33,603 nucleotides of DNA from the NCBI GenBank assembly GCA_026389895.1, contig JAPLGZ010000055.1, positions 1 to 33,603 of the forward strand, read 5' to 3'. This DNA comes from Chloroflexota bacterium. Its GTDB lineage: Bacteria > Chloroflexota > Anaerolineae > Caldilineales > Caldilineaceae. The stretch's first letter is position 1, and each line of letters opens with the position of its first letter. The notes under the pieces were generated by a model. The model did not search any database and was not told where the DNA came from. It worked only from the letters and a program-made list of their open reading frames with translations. This document shows positions 1 to 8,262 of this stretch, in pieces. Made by a program: the position numbers and the translations under genes.

Positions 1-55
1 GTCCGCTGCCGGTGTCAAAGGTGTCTTTGGCTTTAAAAAAATCTTGGGCAGCCAT
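1..55 (-). CDS. acnA: Probable aconitate hydratase, N-terminal fragment
   Basis: Only the first 18 codons lie in the window, read leftwards from an ATG at 55. An AAAGGA ribosome site sits about 9 bases upstream. The residues FFKAKDTFDTGSG resemble the start of A-type aconitases, where a short 'F-K-A-x-x-T-F-D-T-G-S-G' segment precedes the first domain. Aconitase interconverts citrate and isocitrate in the TCA cycle. The call rests on one short motif, so the start codon is well supported but the identity is only probable. Confidence 0.5.
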   Translation of the reverse strand, partial: MAAQDFFKAKDTFDTGSG

Positions 56-273
56 AGCCTTATCCTTTCTTACATATCGAGTAATTGATCAAAATATTTA
101 GGTAATCATACCAGGAATTGGAGGAAACAAGATAAAACCAGTGAGCTTTGAGAAATAATGCACACAGGTTTACTAAATTGAGGGCGCGTCTATTTGAGCA
201 GCGCAGGCGTCATCTTTCTAGAGAAGAATGCGTGCCAGGTTTTACGTCTGTTAACTTGAGAGGCTCATTAATA

Positions 274-1023
274 ATGTTGCGATATTTCCGCGATCCGATA
301 TATATCAACTATTCGCCGTTTTCATTGGCTTGTATTACGACATTCAGTCTATATTTGGGCATTATATTGATGCATATACCAACGGACGTCATATTACCTG
401 GCTGGCTATGGTTCTTGGGTGTGCCTGTCTTGACCACCGGTCTGTCAGTCCAGCTTTTATCTAGGCGCGTACTCTGGATTCGGTATTATCAGGCAAGTGC
501 ATTTTTACTCCTTAGCGCGCTATATGCAACGTTGTTATGGATGTTATTGGCCGCTCATCGCAACGGACCGGAGCAAGTGTTTACGGCGCTGATTATCCTG
601 TTGCTCATGGTCAGCAGCGGAATCGCCGTCTTTTTAAGAAATAGTAAGCGCATCGCTGTCACTAGAATGCCCTATGGCCCCAACGGTCTTCTTAATCCCA
701 AAACTGGCATTGTCGATCCGCTACACTCACCCGTCCTGGTTCAGGAACAATGGAATAAAACAGCAAAACAGTCACGCGCATGGGAGCGCTGGAAACCGCT
801 GGTTGCTGGGTTGTCGATGTTTCTGGTGAAGGTATTACCAAGGTCGGAAGTTAATCTCATATTGGTAGTCATAGGGCTACTCTGGATGATTTTATGTGCC
901 AGTGCAACAGGCGGTGCGGCGGCTTATATTGCCGAGATTATGCATTGGGAAAGAGAGCATCAAAAGCACATCTATGTAAAATTTCAGAAGTCGGATATCA
1001 AGTTTATCCAAGAAGAGAGTTAA
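274..1023 (+). CDS. Polytopic membrane protein of unknown function
   Basis: I do not recognise this protein. From the ATG at 274 it has 249 residues with about five hydrophobic segments: two near the N terminus, two in the middle, and one close to the C terminus (VNLILVVIGLLWMIL). A soluble loop of roughly 75 residues separates the fourth and fifth segments, and the C-terminal tail is charged. I chose 274 because an AGAGG-like site lies about 10 bases before it; an in-frame TTG at 148 would add 42 basic residues that look less like coding sequence. The frame closes at TAA 1021-1023, directly against a perfect hairpin. It is an isolated plus-strand gene between two minus-strand genes, so the neighbours give no function. 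Confidence 0.6.
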   Translation: MLRYFRDPIYINYSPFSLACITTFSLYLGIILMHIPTDVILPGWLWFLGVPVLTTGLSVQLLSRRVLWIRYYQASAFLLLSALYATLLWMLLAAHRNGPEQVFTALIILLLMVSSGIAVFLRNSKRIAVTRMPYGPNGLLNPKTGIVDPLHSPVLVQEQWNKTAKQSRAWERWKPLVAGLSMFLVKVLPRSEVNLILVVIGLLWMILCASATGGAAAYIAEIMHWEREHQKHIYVKFQKSDIKFIQEES

Positions 1024-1063
1024 AGAGAACAGAGATGGTTCAACAACCATCTCTGTTCTCTTT
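1022..1063. terminator. Perfect 19-bp hairpin, probable bidirectional terminator
   Basis: A 19-base arm (1022-1040) is exactly complementary to 1045-1063, with a 4-base CAAC loop. The outer arms are AAAG and CTTT, so either strand ends in a short T run. It begins inside the stop codon of the membrane-protein gene and lies between it and the end of the convergent chitinase gene. Confidence 0.75.
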
Positions 1064-1103
1064 GCTGATCATGTAGTTGTCCATATGGACAGGGGCATAG
1101 AAT

Positions 1104-2519
1104 TTATTGCATAAATGACTTAAAAATATTCGTAAAACCCCAGGGCGATTGGGTGATGCCGCTACAGGTAGCCGACACCGAAGGGCTGCCAGGGCACTGT
1201 TGGTCGCGCGTCATCGACCACATGGCAAGTTGTGCGATATTGTTCTGTTGGGCAAAGGTCAGCAGTGCTTGCGCATCGCTCAGGGTAAAGACTTCCGGTG
1301 AGACATCGTTGAGGCCAATCATCGGTGTGACGCCAATCATCGCCCAAATTTGGGCCGCGGTTTTGGCGGGATAAATGGCCTGGAGTTGGCCAAACACGCT
1401 GTTCGCCGCCTGAATAGCATTCGCCCCCATCTTGTCCGGCGGGGCAACGCTGCCATAATCCATCGCCATAATGTTGACGACATCGATGGTGACGCCATGT
1501 GCGACAGCGTCGTTCAATAAGTTGAGGCCGTCATTGGTCAAACCGATGGGCAAGACGGGCAAGGTATACGAAACCTGTAATGGGTTACCTGCGCTAATCG
1601 CGTCGGCCTGTAAACCGGCAATCGCTTGATTACGCCGTGTAATCGAAGCCGGATCGGCGCTGGCACCACCTTCAATATCAAAATCGAGGTGAGTAAAGTC
1701 ATAGCGATCGATCACGGCTTGATATTGCGCCTGCAAGCTGGAAACCATGCTGCACGCCTGCCCCAGTTCAACGCCAGCCGCACCGCCAAACGAGACAATT
1801 ACATTGCCGCCTTGGGCGCGCAAATGTTGAATATCCTCCAGGAGGAAATCCTGATCGATGGGGGTCACGCCACCCCAGGCGGCAGCACAACCACCGCCAC
1901 TGATAATAAAGGCTAACGTGTAATATTGACTGCCCGTCGTTCCAGCCGTCTCCGCTAAAGCGAAGGTGGGCCAGAGCATCACATCAACATACGGGGCAAA
2001 GACTCGATGCGGCCATTGTTCCGCGCCACCTGGCACTGGCGTCTCCGTTGGTCTCCGTGGTGTGGACGTTACTATCGGCGTTGCAGTCGATGTTGGTGTT
2101 GTAACGGTAGGGGAAGGCGTGCGCGTTGGCGTCGATTGATTGGTCAACAATTGCCACAGAGCCGGTGTTGTAGCCGGTTCCCAGCCCACCTGCGCGGTAT
2201 GCGCTTGCAGACATTGATAGGTGGCGCCGTTGTACGTCACCTGGGCGCCGACCGCATACACGGTTTTCGCTGCCCAGGGCAAAATAGTAGGCTCGACGTT
2301 TACTTCCGCAAGCCCATTGACCACGAATGGCATAAAGATCGGTGCGGTGTTCGTCAGCATTTGCCCAGCCGCGATGACTATGCCCAATGAGGCGGCCTGG
2401 GTTGCCACTTGACTGGGGCCTTGAATTGTAAATGTAAACCAAGGCAACAATCCGCCAATCGCCCAAAGGGTAACCACAGAGCGCTTACGGAATAATTCAT
2501 ATAAGCATTGTTTAAGCAT
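1104..2519 (-). CDS. Secreted chitinase-like protein: CBM5/12 module plus GH18 domain
   Basis: This is a 471-residue multidomain protein. A hydrophobic N-terminal segment (about residues 14-30) could be a signal or anchor. Residues about 80-126 form a chitin-binding type 3 (CBM5/12) module, with YAVGAQVTYNGATYQC and a closing W. A Thr/Pro-rich linker runs over about 127-165, followed by a glycoside hydrolase family 18 barrel. The barrel carries SFGG (about 243-246) and the catalytic HLDFDIEGG, whose Glu near 283 would be the proton donor. It probably hydrolyses chitin or related N-acetylglucosamine polymers outside the membrane. The start at 2519 is preferred because GAGGT lies 5-6 bases upstream; an ATG at 2642 would place the start inside two hairpins. 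Exact substrate is not determinable. Confidence 0.85.
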   Translation of the reverse strand: MLKQCLYELFRKRSVVTLWAIGGLLPWFTFTIQGPSQVATQAASLGIVIAAGQMLTNTAPIFMPFVVNGLAEVNVEPTILPWAAKTVYAVGAQVTYNGATYQCLQAHTAQVGWEPATTPALWQLLTNQSTPTRTPSPTVTTPTSTATPIVTSTPRRPTETPVPGGAEQWPHRVFAPYVDVMLWPTFALAETAGTTGSQYYTLAFIISGGGCAAAWGGVTPIDQDFLLEDIQHLRAQGGNVIVSFGGAAGVELGQACSMVSSLQAQYQAVIDRYDFTHLDFDIEGGASADPASITRRNQAIAGLQADAISAGNPLQVSYTLPVLPIGLTNDGLNLLNDAVAHGVTIDVVNIMAMDYGSVAPPDKMGANAIQAANSVFGQLQAIYPAKTAAQIWAMIGVTPMIGLNDVSPEVFTLSDAQALLTFAQQNNIAQLAMWSMTRDQQCPGSPSVSATCSGITQSPWGFTNIFKSFMQ

Positions 2520-2547
2520 GAATACCTCGTGCCGCTTGTTTGAAACC

Positions 2548-2591
2548 TGTAAATCCTTAGGCACGAAGCTTGCCGTGCCTAAGGATTTACA
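2548..2591. repeat. 18-bp inverted repeat in the chitinase-gene leader
   Basis: The arm 2548-2565 is exactly complementary to 2574-2591 around an 8-base loop. It lies 28 bases upstream of the chitinase-like start. No T run follows on the minus strand, so it is not a clear terminator; it could be a leader hairpin, an operator or a copy of a dispersed palindrome. Confidence 0.6.
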
Positions 2592-2636
2592 AAAAAGATG
2601 GTTAGATCCACAAACTGCGATCATACCATCTTTTTT
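2591..2636. terminator. Probable terminator after the DUF983 gene
   Basis: AAAAAAGATGGT (2591-2602) pairs with ACCATCTTTTTT (2625-2636). Both strands end in six T residues. On the minus strand it lies about 70 bases beyond the DUF983 stop and directly abuts the next hairpin. The stem is AT-rich and the loop is long (22 bases), so strength is uncertain. Confidence 0.5.
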
Positions 2637-2707
2637 CGGCATAAGCAGTGCGCTGTTGGTACTACCTACACGACAATTTGCCTACGCGTTTCTGCCGCAA
2701 AGTTCGT

Positions 2708-3079
2708 TCAGGGTTGTTTTTTGTCCGAGAGGGGCGGCGTGCGGGGATCCATCATCTGGTCAATATGCAACCACAACAGGCGCGAATAGCGAAAGATCAG
2801 CGGCCAGAGAAGGACGATTTCGATAATAATGGCGACACTGAAGAAAGCAATCGAGACATCACGGATCACAAGGTAAATCGCCGTGGGGATCATGATCAGG
2901 AAACCAATGGTGTAGGCAAAGAACATGGCATTGAGATAATAGCCAGTCTCGCGATCAAAAAGCACGCCACAGTGTGGGCAGTTTTTGTACATGCCAAACA
3001 AGGAGTTAAAGACTTTGCCTTGCAGACAAACGGGGCAGCGTTGCAGGAGCAGCGCCCAGAGACGAGTTAGGATTTTCAT
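2708..3079 (-). CDS. DUF983 family membrane protein
   Basis: This 123-residue protein has the DUF983 signature. Two Cys pairs near the N terminus (RCPVCLQGKVF and NCPHCGVLFDRETGYYLN) form a zinc-ribbon-like element. It is followed by two hydrophobic segments (about residues 54-72 and 78-100). The family's biochemical role is not established. It lies 79 bases downstream of ileS on the same strand and may be read from the same transcript, with a 14-bp hairpin in between. Confidence 0.85.
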   Translation of the reverse strand: MKILTRLWALLLQRCPVCLQGKVFNSLFGMYKNCPHCGVLFDRETGYYLNAMFFAYTIGFLIMIPTAIYLVIRDVSIAFFSVAIIIEIVLLWPLIFRYSRLLWLHIDQMMDPRTPPLSDKKQP

Positions 3080-3105
3080 AGCATTGATGAGAGACAGAGA
3101 TACGC

Positions 3106-3147
3106 GGATGGCCAGTTGACAGAAGTCACCCCATCAACTGGCCATCC
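3106..3147. repeat. 14-bp inverted repeat between ileS and the DUF983 gene
   Basis: GGATGGCCAGTTGA (3106-3119) is the exact complement of 3134-3147, with a 14-base loop. It starts 11 bases after the ileS stop. No T run follows on the minus strand, so it could reduce rather than abolish read-through. Confidence 0.55.
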
Positions 3148-3158
3148 ACTTAATTAGA

Positions 3159-6100
3159 TTACTTCTTGCTCACGGCGATCGTGACCTCATTGCCACCCAG
3201 TTCCAGGTTGGCCTTGGGTAGATGGGCCGGGATTGTTTGCCCCTGCGCTGGATGCACCTGCACCAGATCGACACTCAGCGTCTCTTCGCGCACGTAATCG
3301 CCAAAGTGGGCCAGCACATCGTGGATCATGCTGGAAGCTTCCACATAAGTGACGATCCGATCACTGATCGCCAGATTGGCATCTTTGCGCAGTTGTTGGA
3401 CATAGCGCACGAGTTCGCGTGCGTAGCCTTCCTGCACCAATCCCGTGCTCAGATCAGTGGTCACCGCCACGAGATAGCCGCCATCTTCCGCCACGCTATA
3501 CCCACTGCGCGGCGCCGAACGCACTTCGACATCTTCCGGCGCGATGACGTAAACCTGTTCGTCCACGGTGACCTCAACCGACTCACCGGCCTGGAAATGG
3601 GCCGCGAGTTCGGCCTGATCCATCTGGCTCATCGCCTGGCGGATCTTGGGATAGCCCTTGCCATACTTCTGCCCCAATTGCTTAGGATAGGGGAAGACAC
3701 TCACGTCCACCAGATCGGTCGCCGCGTCGGCAAAATCCAATCGTTTGACATTTAGTTCGTCCAACACCAACTGTTGCAGACGTTCCAAGCTGGCGCGCTC
3801 TTCGCGTTGGCGTGTGCGCACCACCACTTGGGCCAGCGGCTGGCGCACCTTTAGGTTGGCATTCTGACGACCGGCATGGCCCAAGCTGGTCACTTTCTGC
3901 ACCATTTGCATATCGGTGCTCAGTTGCTCGTCGATCAAACTTTGATCAACAACAGGCCACCGGCTCAGATGGACGCTATTCGGTGCATGTCCATCGAGAT
4001 TTACCACCAGATTCTGGTAGAGTTCATCGGCGATGAAAGGCGTCGTCGGTGCGAGCAATTGGCTGACTGTGACCAACACCTTGTGCAATGTGCGCAACGC
4101 CGCAGGATCCCCATCCCAGAAACGACGCCGGCTCAAGCGCACATACCAGTTGCTCAAATTGTCCACAAACTCGGCGATCGGGCGCGTTGCGCCGAGCACA
4201 TCATAGGCTTCCATCGCAGCCGTTACGTTGCGCACCAGCAGGTTTAATTCGGACAAGACCCAGTGATCGAGCATGTGTGACGTGGCATCAGATGCGTGCT
4301 GCGTGCTGACTGATGAATTCTCATTCGTCACATTCCAATCACTTAAGTTGGCATACGTAACAAAGAAACTATATGTATTCCACAAGGTATTCAAGAACTT
4401 GCGCACCGTCTCGCCGACCAGATTGCCACTAAAACGCCGGCTATTGCCTGGCGGGCTGGCGGTATACATATACCAACGGGTAGCGTCAGCCCCATAGTCG
4501 TTCATCATGTCCCAGGGATTGACCACATTACCCTTGGACTTGCTCATCTTGCTGCCGTCTTCAGCCAGGATATGGCCCAGACAGATCACGTTTTTATAGG
4601 CTGGCCGATCAAAGAGCAAGGTGCTCACCGCATGCAGCGTATAGAACCAACCGCGCGTCTGATCGATTGCCTCGCAGATATAATCAGCCTGCGCCTGTTC
4701 TTCCCATTTGGCCTGGTTCTCAAACGGGTAATGCCACTGGGCAACCGGCATCGAACCACTGTCGAACCAGCAATCGGCCACCTCTGTCACCCGGCGCATC
4801 GTGCCGCCGTCCGGCGCTGTCCACGTCACGTTGTCCACATAAGGCCGGTGCAAATCGAGATTATCTAACTTGCGCCCTGCTTTGGCTTCCAATTCGGCCA
4901 CACTGCCGATGCATTCCATATATTTGCTATCCGGCGCGTCGCTCTTCCAGATGGGCAAAGGCGTGCCCCAATAGCGGTCGCGCCCCAGCGCCCAGTCCAC
5001 GTTATTTTCCAGCCAGTTGCCAAAGCGCCCTTCCTTGATATGCTCGGGATACCAGTTGATCTGTTCATTCAGCGCCACAAGTTGGTCACGCACCTGGCTG
5101 GTGCGGATATACCAGGTCTCCTTGGCGTAGTAGAGCAGGGGTGAATCACAACGCCAACAGAACGGATAGGTGTGCTCCATCGTGCCAGCCTTGTAGAGCA
5201 GGCCGCGGCTCTTTAATTCTGCCGTGATATCCGGATCCGCCGTCTTGACGAAGACACCCGCCCAGGGTTGCACCTCGGCTTTAAAACGGCCCGCCGCATC
5301 CACCGTCATGATCAAAGGTAAATTATTTTTGCGCCCGACTTCCATGTCATCTTGCCCAAAGGCTGGTGCGATGTGAACGATGCCGGTGCCGTCATCCGTG
5401 CTGACAAAGTCGCCCGCCACCACATAAGCATAATCCTGTTCGACCGGATAGAAACGGTAGAGCGGCTCATAGTGCATACCAAGCAGATCGCGGCCTTTTA
5501 GTTGTTCCAATACTTCAAAGCCTGGTTTCAACACCTGTTCGGCCAATGCCGCGGCCAGGTATAGGAGAGTGCCGTCAGCCTCGCGCACCTTGACATACGC
5601 TAATTTCTCGCCAACCGCCAGCGCCACATTGCCGGGTAACGTCCAGGGGGTCGTCGTCCAGGCCAACAAATAGGTGTTTTCCTGGTCGAGCACCTTGAAC
5701 TTGACATAGACACTGGGGTCAACGGTGCCTTCTTTGTAGCCAAGTGACAGTTCATGGCTGCTCAACGGTGTGCCACAACGGGGGCAATAGGGCACCACTT
5801 TGTAGCCCTGAAAGAGCAGGTTTTTATCCCACAACTGCCGCATGATCCACCAGAGTGACTCCACATACTCGTTGTGAAAAGTGACGTAGGCGGTCTTCAA
5901 GTCCACCCAAAAGGCCATACGTTCGGTCAGCTTTTCCCATTCGCCGATGTATTCCATCGTCGATTCTCGGCAACGGCGGTTAAATTCTTCGACGCCAAAA
6001 GCCTCGATCTGTTGTTTGCCGCTCAGGCCCAGCCGCTTCTCGACTTCGATCTCAACCGGCAACCCGTGTGTGTCCCAGCCACCACGCCGTTGCACAAAAT

Positions 6101-6353
6101 AACCGTTCATTGTCTTGTAGCGCGGAAAGATATCTTTAAACGCGCGCGCCAGCACATGATGGATGCCGGGGCGGCCATTAGCGGTAGGCGGCCCTTCATA
6201 GAAAACATAGTGCGGTCCACCCTCACGCTCGCGCATGCTGCGCTGAAAGACATCCTGATCGCGCCAGAGTTGCAAGATTTTCTCTTCCATCTCGGGGTAA
6301 TTGACAGCGGCTTTTACCGCTTGAAATTTGGGTTCAACTTTTGTTTGTGTCAT
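3159..6353 (-). CDS. ileS: Isoleucine--tRNA ligase
   Basis: The enzyme charges tRNA-Ile with isoleucine in the cytoplasm and edits misactivated valine. The 1064 residues match the longer, eukaryote-like IleRS class. The HIGH-box equivalent is [13 protein letters not shown] (about 54-66). The KMSKS loop is SKMSKSKGN (Lys602-Ser606). Cys pairs occur at YCPRCG and FCWRC within the catalytic/editing half, and a helical anticodon-binding region follows (for example [15 protein letters not shown]). Start ATG 6353 gives the usual N terminus, although no strong ribosome site precedes it. The 127-base upstream gap is too short for a T-box and contains the promoter of the divergent toxin-antitoxin pair. 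Confidence 0.97.
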   Translation of the reverse strand: MTQTKVEPKFQAVKAAVNYPEMEEKILQLWRDQDVFQRSMREREGGPHYVFYEGPPTANGRPGIHHVLARAFKDIFPRYKTMNGYFVQRRGGWDTHGLPVEIEVEKRLGLSGKQQIEAFGVEEFNRRCRESTMEYIGEWEKLTERMAFWVDLKTAYVTFHNEYVESLWWIMRQLWDKNLLFQGYKVVPYCPRCGTPLSSHELSLGYKEGTVDPSVYVKFKVLDQENTYLLAWTTTPWTLPGNVALAVGEKLAYVKVREADGTLLYLAAALAEQVLKPGFEVLEQLKGRDLLGMHYEPLYRFYPVEQDYAYVVAGDFVSTDDGTGIVHIAPAFGQDDMEVGRKNNLPLIMTVDAAGRFKAEVQPWAGVFVKTADPDITAELKSRGLLYKAGTMEHTYPFCWRCDSPLLYYAKETWYIRTSQVRDQLVALNEQINWYPEHIKEGRFGNWLENNVDWALGRDRYWGTPLPIWKSDAPDSKYMECIGSVAELEAKAGRKLDNLDLHRPYVDNVTWTAPDGGTMRRVTEVADCWFDSGSMPVAQWHYPFENQAKWEEQAQADYICEAIDQTRGWFYTLHAVSTLLFDRPAYKNVICLGHILAEDGSKMSKSKGNVVNPWDMMNDYGADATRWYMYTASPPGNSRRFSGNLVGETVRKFLNTLWNTYSFFVTYANLSDWNVTNENSSVSTQHASDATSHMLDHWVLSELNLLVRNVTAAMEAYDVLGATRPIAEFVDNLSNWYVRLSRRRFWDGDPAALRTLHKVLVTVSQLLAPTTPFIADELYQNLVVNLDGHAPNSVHLSRWPVVDQSLIDEQLSTDMQMVQKVTSLGHAGRQNANLKVRQPLAQVVVRTRQREERASLERLQQLVLDELNVKRLDFADAATDLVDVSVFPYPKQLGQKYGKGYPKIRQAMSQMDQAELAAHFQAGESVEVTVDEQVYVIAPEDVEVRSAPRSGYSVAEDGGYLVAVTTDLSTGLVQEGYARELVRYVQQLRKDANLAISDRIVTYVEASSMIHDVLAHFGDYVREETLSVDLVQVHPAQGQTIPAHLPKANLELGGNEVTIAVSKK

Positions 6354-6384
6354 AGCGCTAGTCCCATTGTGCTTAAAAATATGC

Positions 6385-6413
6385 TTGTCGAATTGGCCAA
6401 CATGTCATATAAT
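6385..6413 (+). promoter_or_regulatory. Sigma-70-type promoter for the toxin-antitoxin pair
   Basis: TTGTCG (6385-6390), a 17-base spacer and a perfect TATAAT (6408-6413) lie about 67 bases before the antitoxin start. The spacer contains the palindrome TTGGCCAA (6393-6400), a possible operator for autoregulation, which is usual in such modules. The element sits in the gap shared with the divergent ileS. Confidence 0.65.
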
Positions 6414-6480
6414 TCACTAAACTGTATAACTACTTATGAGCGAGATTGTTTTATGCTTGCTGACGGGATAAAGTTTTATC

Positions 6481-6774
6481 ATGGATATTGCCCTGAAAAT
6501 CAAAGATACAAATTTCGCTGCGTCAGAAATCCGTAATACGCTCACTTATGCGCTGCGCTCCGAAACCGAACAGGCACGGCTACGGCGAGACCATTACGCC
6601 GAAATCTGTAAAACTTTTGAACAGAAATATAGCCAATCATCAGATGAATTTCTAACCCACTTCGAACAAGGCATTCTTGGTGACGATCTCTATACATTGG
6701 ACTGGTTTGCCGCCAAACGCGGCTTCGATCTATGGGAGCGTCGCTATCATATTCTGCGCGAGATTTCGCTGTGA
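6481..6774 (+). CDS. Putative antitoxin partner of a TumE-type toxin
   Basis: This 97-residue protein is mostly helical and charged. Its C-terminal pattern (FLTHFEQGILGDD, then LDWFAAKRGFDLWERR) matches, from memory, the small proteins encoded just upstream of DUF6516/TumE-type toxins. It has no recognisable DNA-binding helix-turn-helix. Its stop codon overlaps the toxin start, so the two should be translationally coupled, with the antitoxin made first. The start is ATG 6481, about 70 bases after a good -10 box, with a GGGATAAAG ribosome-site-like run before it. The antitoxin role is inferred from position and family pairing. Confidence 0.65.
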   Translation: MDIALKIKDTNFAASEIRNTLTYALRSETEQARLRRDHYAEICKTFEQKYSQSSDEFLTHFEQGILGDDLYTLDWFAAKRGFDLWERRYHILREISL

Positions 6775-7148
6775 ATGCACGCGAATACTATCAGCAAATC
6801 CAAAATGCCCTTAGCAGCAATCGACTTGTAATTACTTCTGATATGAGCTTTAACGAAGTCGATGTCGATGAATGCTATATTCGTGGCTCATTAACGCTCC
6901 TCAATAGCTTTAGACTCCATATTGCTGAATACACGCTTACAGCGCCAGTGCTTAACCGCATCAAATATCGTTATCATTTGCAGAAGCTTGATGGTACACT
7001 GGTAAGCCGTTGGGACAATGTACCGCATCATCCGCATATAGCTACTTTTCCCCATCATTGCCACGATGCTCACGAGGATATACATCCTTCAGCCCCAATG
7101 GATATCCTGGCTATCTTAAAAGTACTTCCCTCTTTTATCATCGCGTAA
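6771..7148 (+). CDS. TumE-like (DUF6516) putative toxin
   Basis: The protein has 125 residues from a GTG at 6771. Family features include an acidic stretch with YIRGSLTLLNSFRLHIAEY, then RIKYRYHLQKLDG and the conserved WDNVPHHPHIATFPHHCHD near the C terminus. The GTG start overlaps the upstream TGA as GTGA, the compact arrangement typical of toxin-antitoxin modules. An ATG at 6732 would also be in frame, but it would overlap the antitoxin by more than 40 bases and add residues unlike the family. The molecular target is not known from the sequence. It converges on the GNAT gene with zero spacing. Confidence 0.7.
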   Translation: MNAREYYQQIQNALSSNRLVITSDMSFNEVDVDECYIRGSLTLLNSFRLHIAEYTLTAPVLNRIKYRYHLQKLDGTLVSRWDNVPHHPHIATFPHHCHDAHEDIHPSAPMDILAILKVLPSFIIA

Positions 7149-7649
7149 TCACAACCGCAACGTCATCCACTGAATGTCATAATACCGATCATCTAGCTTA
7201 ATATAACGTTTCTCTACATGCGAATCCACAAACCCGACGGCTTGATAGAGTCGGTGTGCCGTCTCGTTGCCCACCGTCACGGCGAGGGTCACTTCTTCCA
7301 AATCGACTAAGGCTCGCGCATGATGGATGACTTCATTCAGCAAAGCAGCCCCAACGCCCTGGCCCCGTGCTTCTGGCTTTACATACATGGCGCCGAGCGA
7401 GGCGCGGTGACGGGTCTTGCGCCCTGGATAGCGATTAAAGCTGACAAAACCTACCAACTCCTCATCGATCCAGGCGCCCAGTGAGATTTTGTCGGCAGAA
7501 GTTTGCAGCCGTTCCACGACTCTTTCGATGGGAAATTTGACTTCATCTTCATAAGCACTGCCAAATGCTTCTGGGTGTTCACGCAGTGAACGCAAGCGCA
7601 GTGCATGAACCGACTGTGCATCTTCCGCATGTAATGGAAGAATTTTCAT
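7149..7649 (-). CDS. GNAT family N-acetyltransferase
   Basis: This 166-residue protein would transfer an acetyl group from acetyl-CoA to an amine; the substrate is unknown. The acetyl-CoA-binding motif A is clear: MYVKPEARGQGVGAALL, with the R-G-Q-G-V-G loop. It is preceded by the GNAT beta strand LVGFVSFNRYP and followed by VTLAVTVGNETAHRLYQAVGF (motif B). ATG 7649 is favoured over 7664 because GGGGGTGA lies 5 bases before it. The stop codon of the upstream RAYT gene falls within that ribosome site, so translation of the two is probably coupled. Confidence 0.88.
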   Translation of the reverse strand: MKILPLHAEDAQSVHALRLRSLREHPEAFGSAYEDEVKFPIERVVERLQTSADKISLGAWIDEELVGFVSFNRYPGRKTRHRASLGAMYVKPEARGQGVGAALLNEVIHHARALVDLEEVTLAVTVGNETAHRLYQAVGFVDSHVEKRYIKLDDRYYDIQWMTLRL

Positions 7650-7654
7650 TCGAG

Positions 7655-8167
7655 TCACCCCCAATGTTTTCCCTGGATACGGGCTGGTTCAGTCCAGCCC
7701 CAGCCCGTTTGATACAATCCCTGTTTGCCCCAGGCTTGATAGCTGCTGTATGGCCACACTTCTGGTTTGAGACTCCACTTGTGATGCACCGCATCATAGT
7801 GAATATAGTCTAGCCGGGCCGCAAAATCCTCAACGTCTACCACTTTGTGCGCCTGATAATTTGTTTGCCAGATCTGCATTGGCTGGGGCAAGCCCATGAG
7901 TGCCTGATAATCTTGGTTAAACTGCTGGCGCATATCGTCCATAATTTGATCAAGGACAATACCAGCCGATAATTTCACTAACAGGTGAATATGGTCTGGC
8001 AGAAAGATGTAGCCCAATGTACGAAATGGATACGTCTGCTTCACAGCATTCAAAATGGTGCGCAACAAATGGATCATCACCGATGTACTCAACACCGATT
8101 CATGATCTACCGTCACACAGGTGACGAAAAAAAGATCGGGCGTAAAATGTTCGGCGTAGGTGGCCAT
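7655..8167 (-). CDS. REP-associated tyrosine transposase (RAYT, Y1/HUH family)
   Basis: This 170-residue protein has the Y1 transposase fold signature. FFVTCVTVDHES forms the first strand, the HUH motif is FLPDHIHLLVKL, and the candidate tyrosine segment is LDYIHYDAVHHKW, followed by WPYSSYQAW. These are RAYT-type rather than IS200-type C-terminal features. RAYTs nick and join single-stranded DNA at REP hairpins. An AGGAAG site precedes ATG 8167 by 6 bases. A hairpin repeat lies immediately upstream, and a second copy lies 9 kb away. It sits between the AlaX and GNAT genes on the same strand and may be co-transcribed with them. Confidence 0.88.
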   Translation of the reverse strand: MATYAEHFTPDLFFVTCVTVDHESVLSTSVMIHLLRTILNAVKQTYPFRTLGYIFLPDHIHLLVKLSAGIVLDQIMDDMRQQFNQDYQALMGLPQPMQIWQTNYQAHKVVDVEDFAARLDYIHYDAVHHKWSLKPEVWPYSSYQAWGKQGLYQTGWGWTEPARIQGKHWG

Positions 8168-8199
8168 TGTGTGCTTCCTGATGTTGCCGGCAATAAGAT

Positions 8200-8262
8200 G
8201 TGATGAGTGAAGCGTGATAAGTGAAAAAGGTCATTTGATCGCACTCATCACGCTTCATTCAC
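8200..8262. repeat. REP-like hairpin repeat, copy A
   Basis: A left arm around 8205-8223 pairs with 8242-8260, including AAGCGTGAT against ATCACGCTT, with two G-T type mismatches. The loop carries GTGAAAAAGGTCATTTGATC (8221-8240). The last codons and stop of the AlaX gene lie inside the right arm, and the RAYT start is 33 bases beyond the left end. The same loop and an analogous stem recur at 17257-17319. Confidence 0.75.

Noticed and set aside
148-273. TTG start at 148 for the first membrane protein
   Set aside because: The extra 42 residues are Arg-rich without family-like features, and ATG 274 has a ribosome site. It is not excluded.
2520-2642. Longer N terminus of the chitinase-like protein from ATG 2642
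   Set aside because: It would encode through two strong hairpins, and GAGGT sits correctly for ATG 2519.
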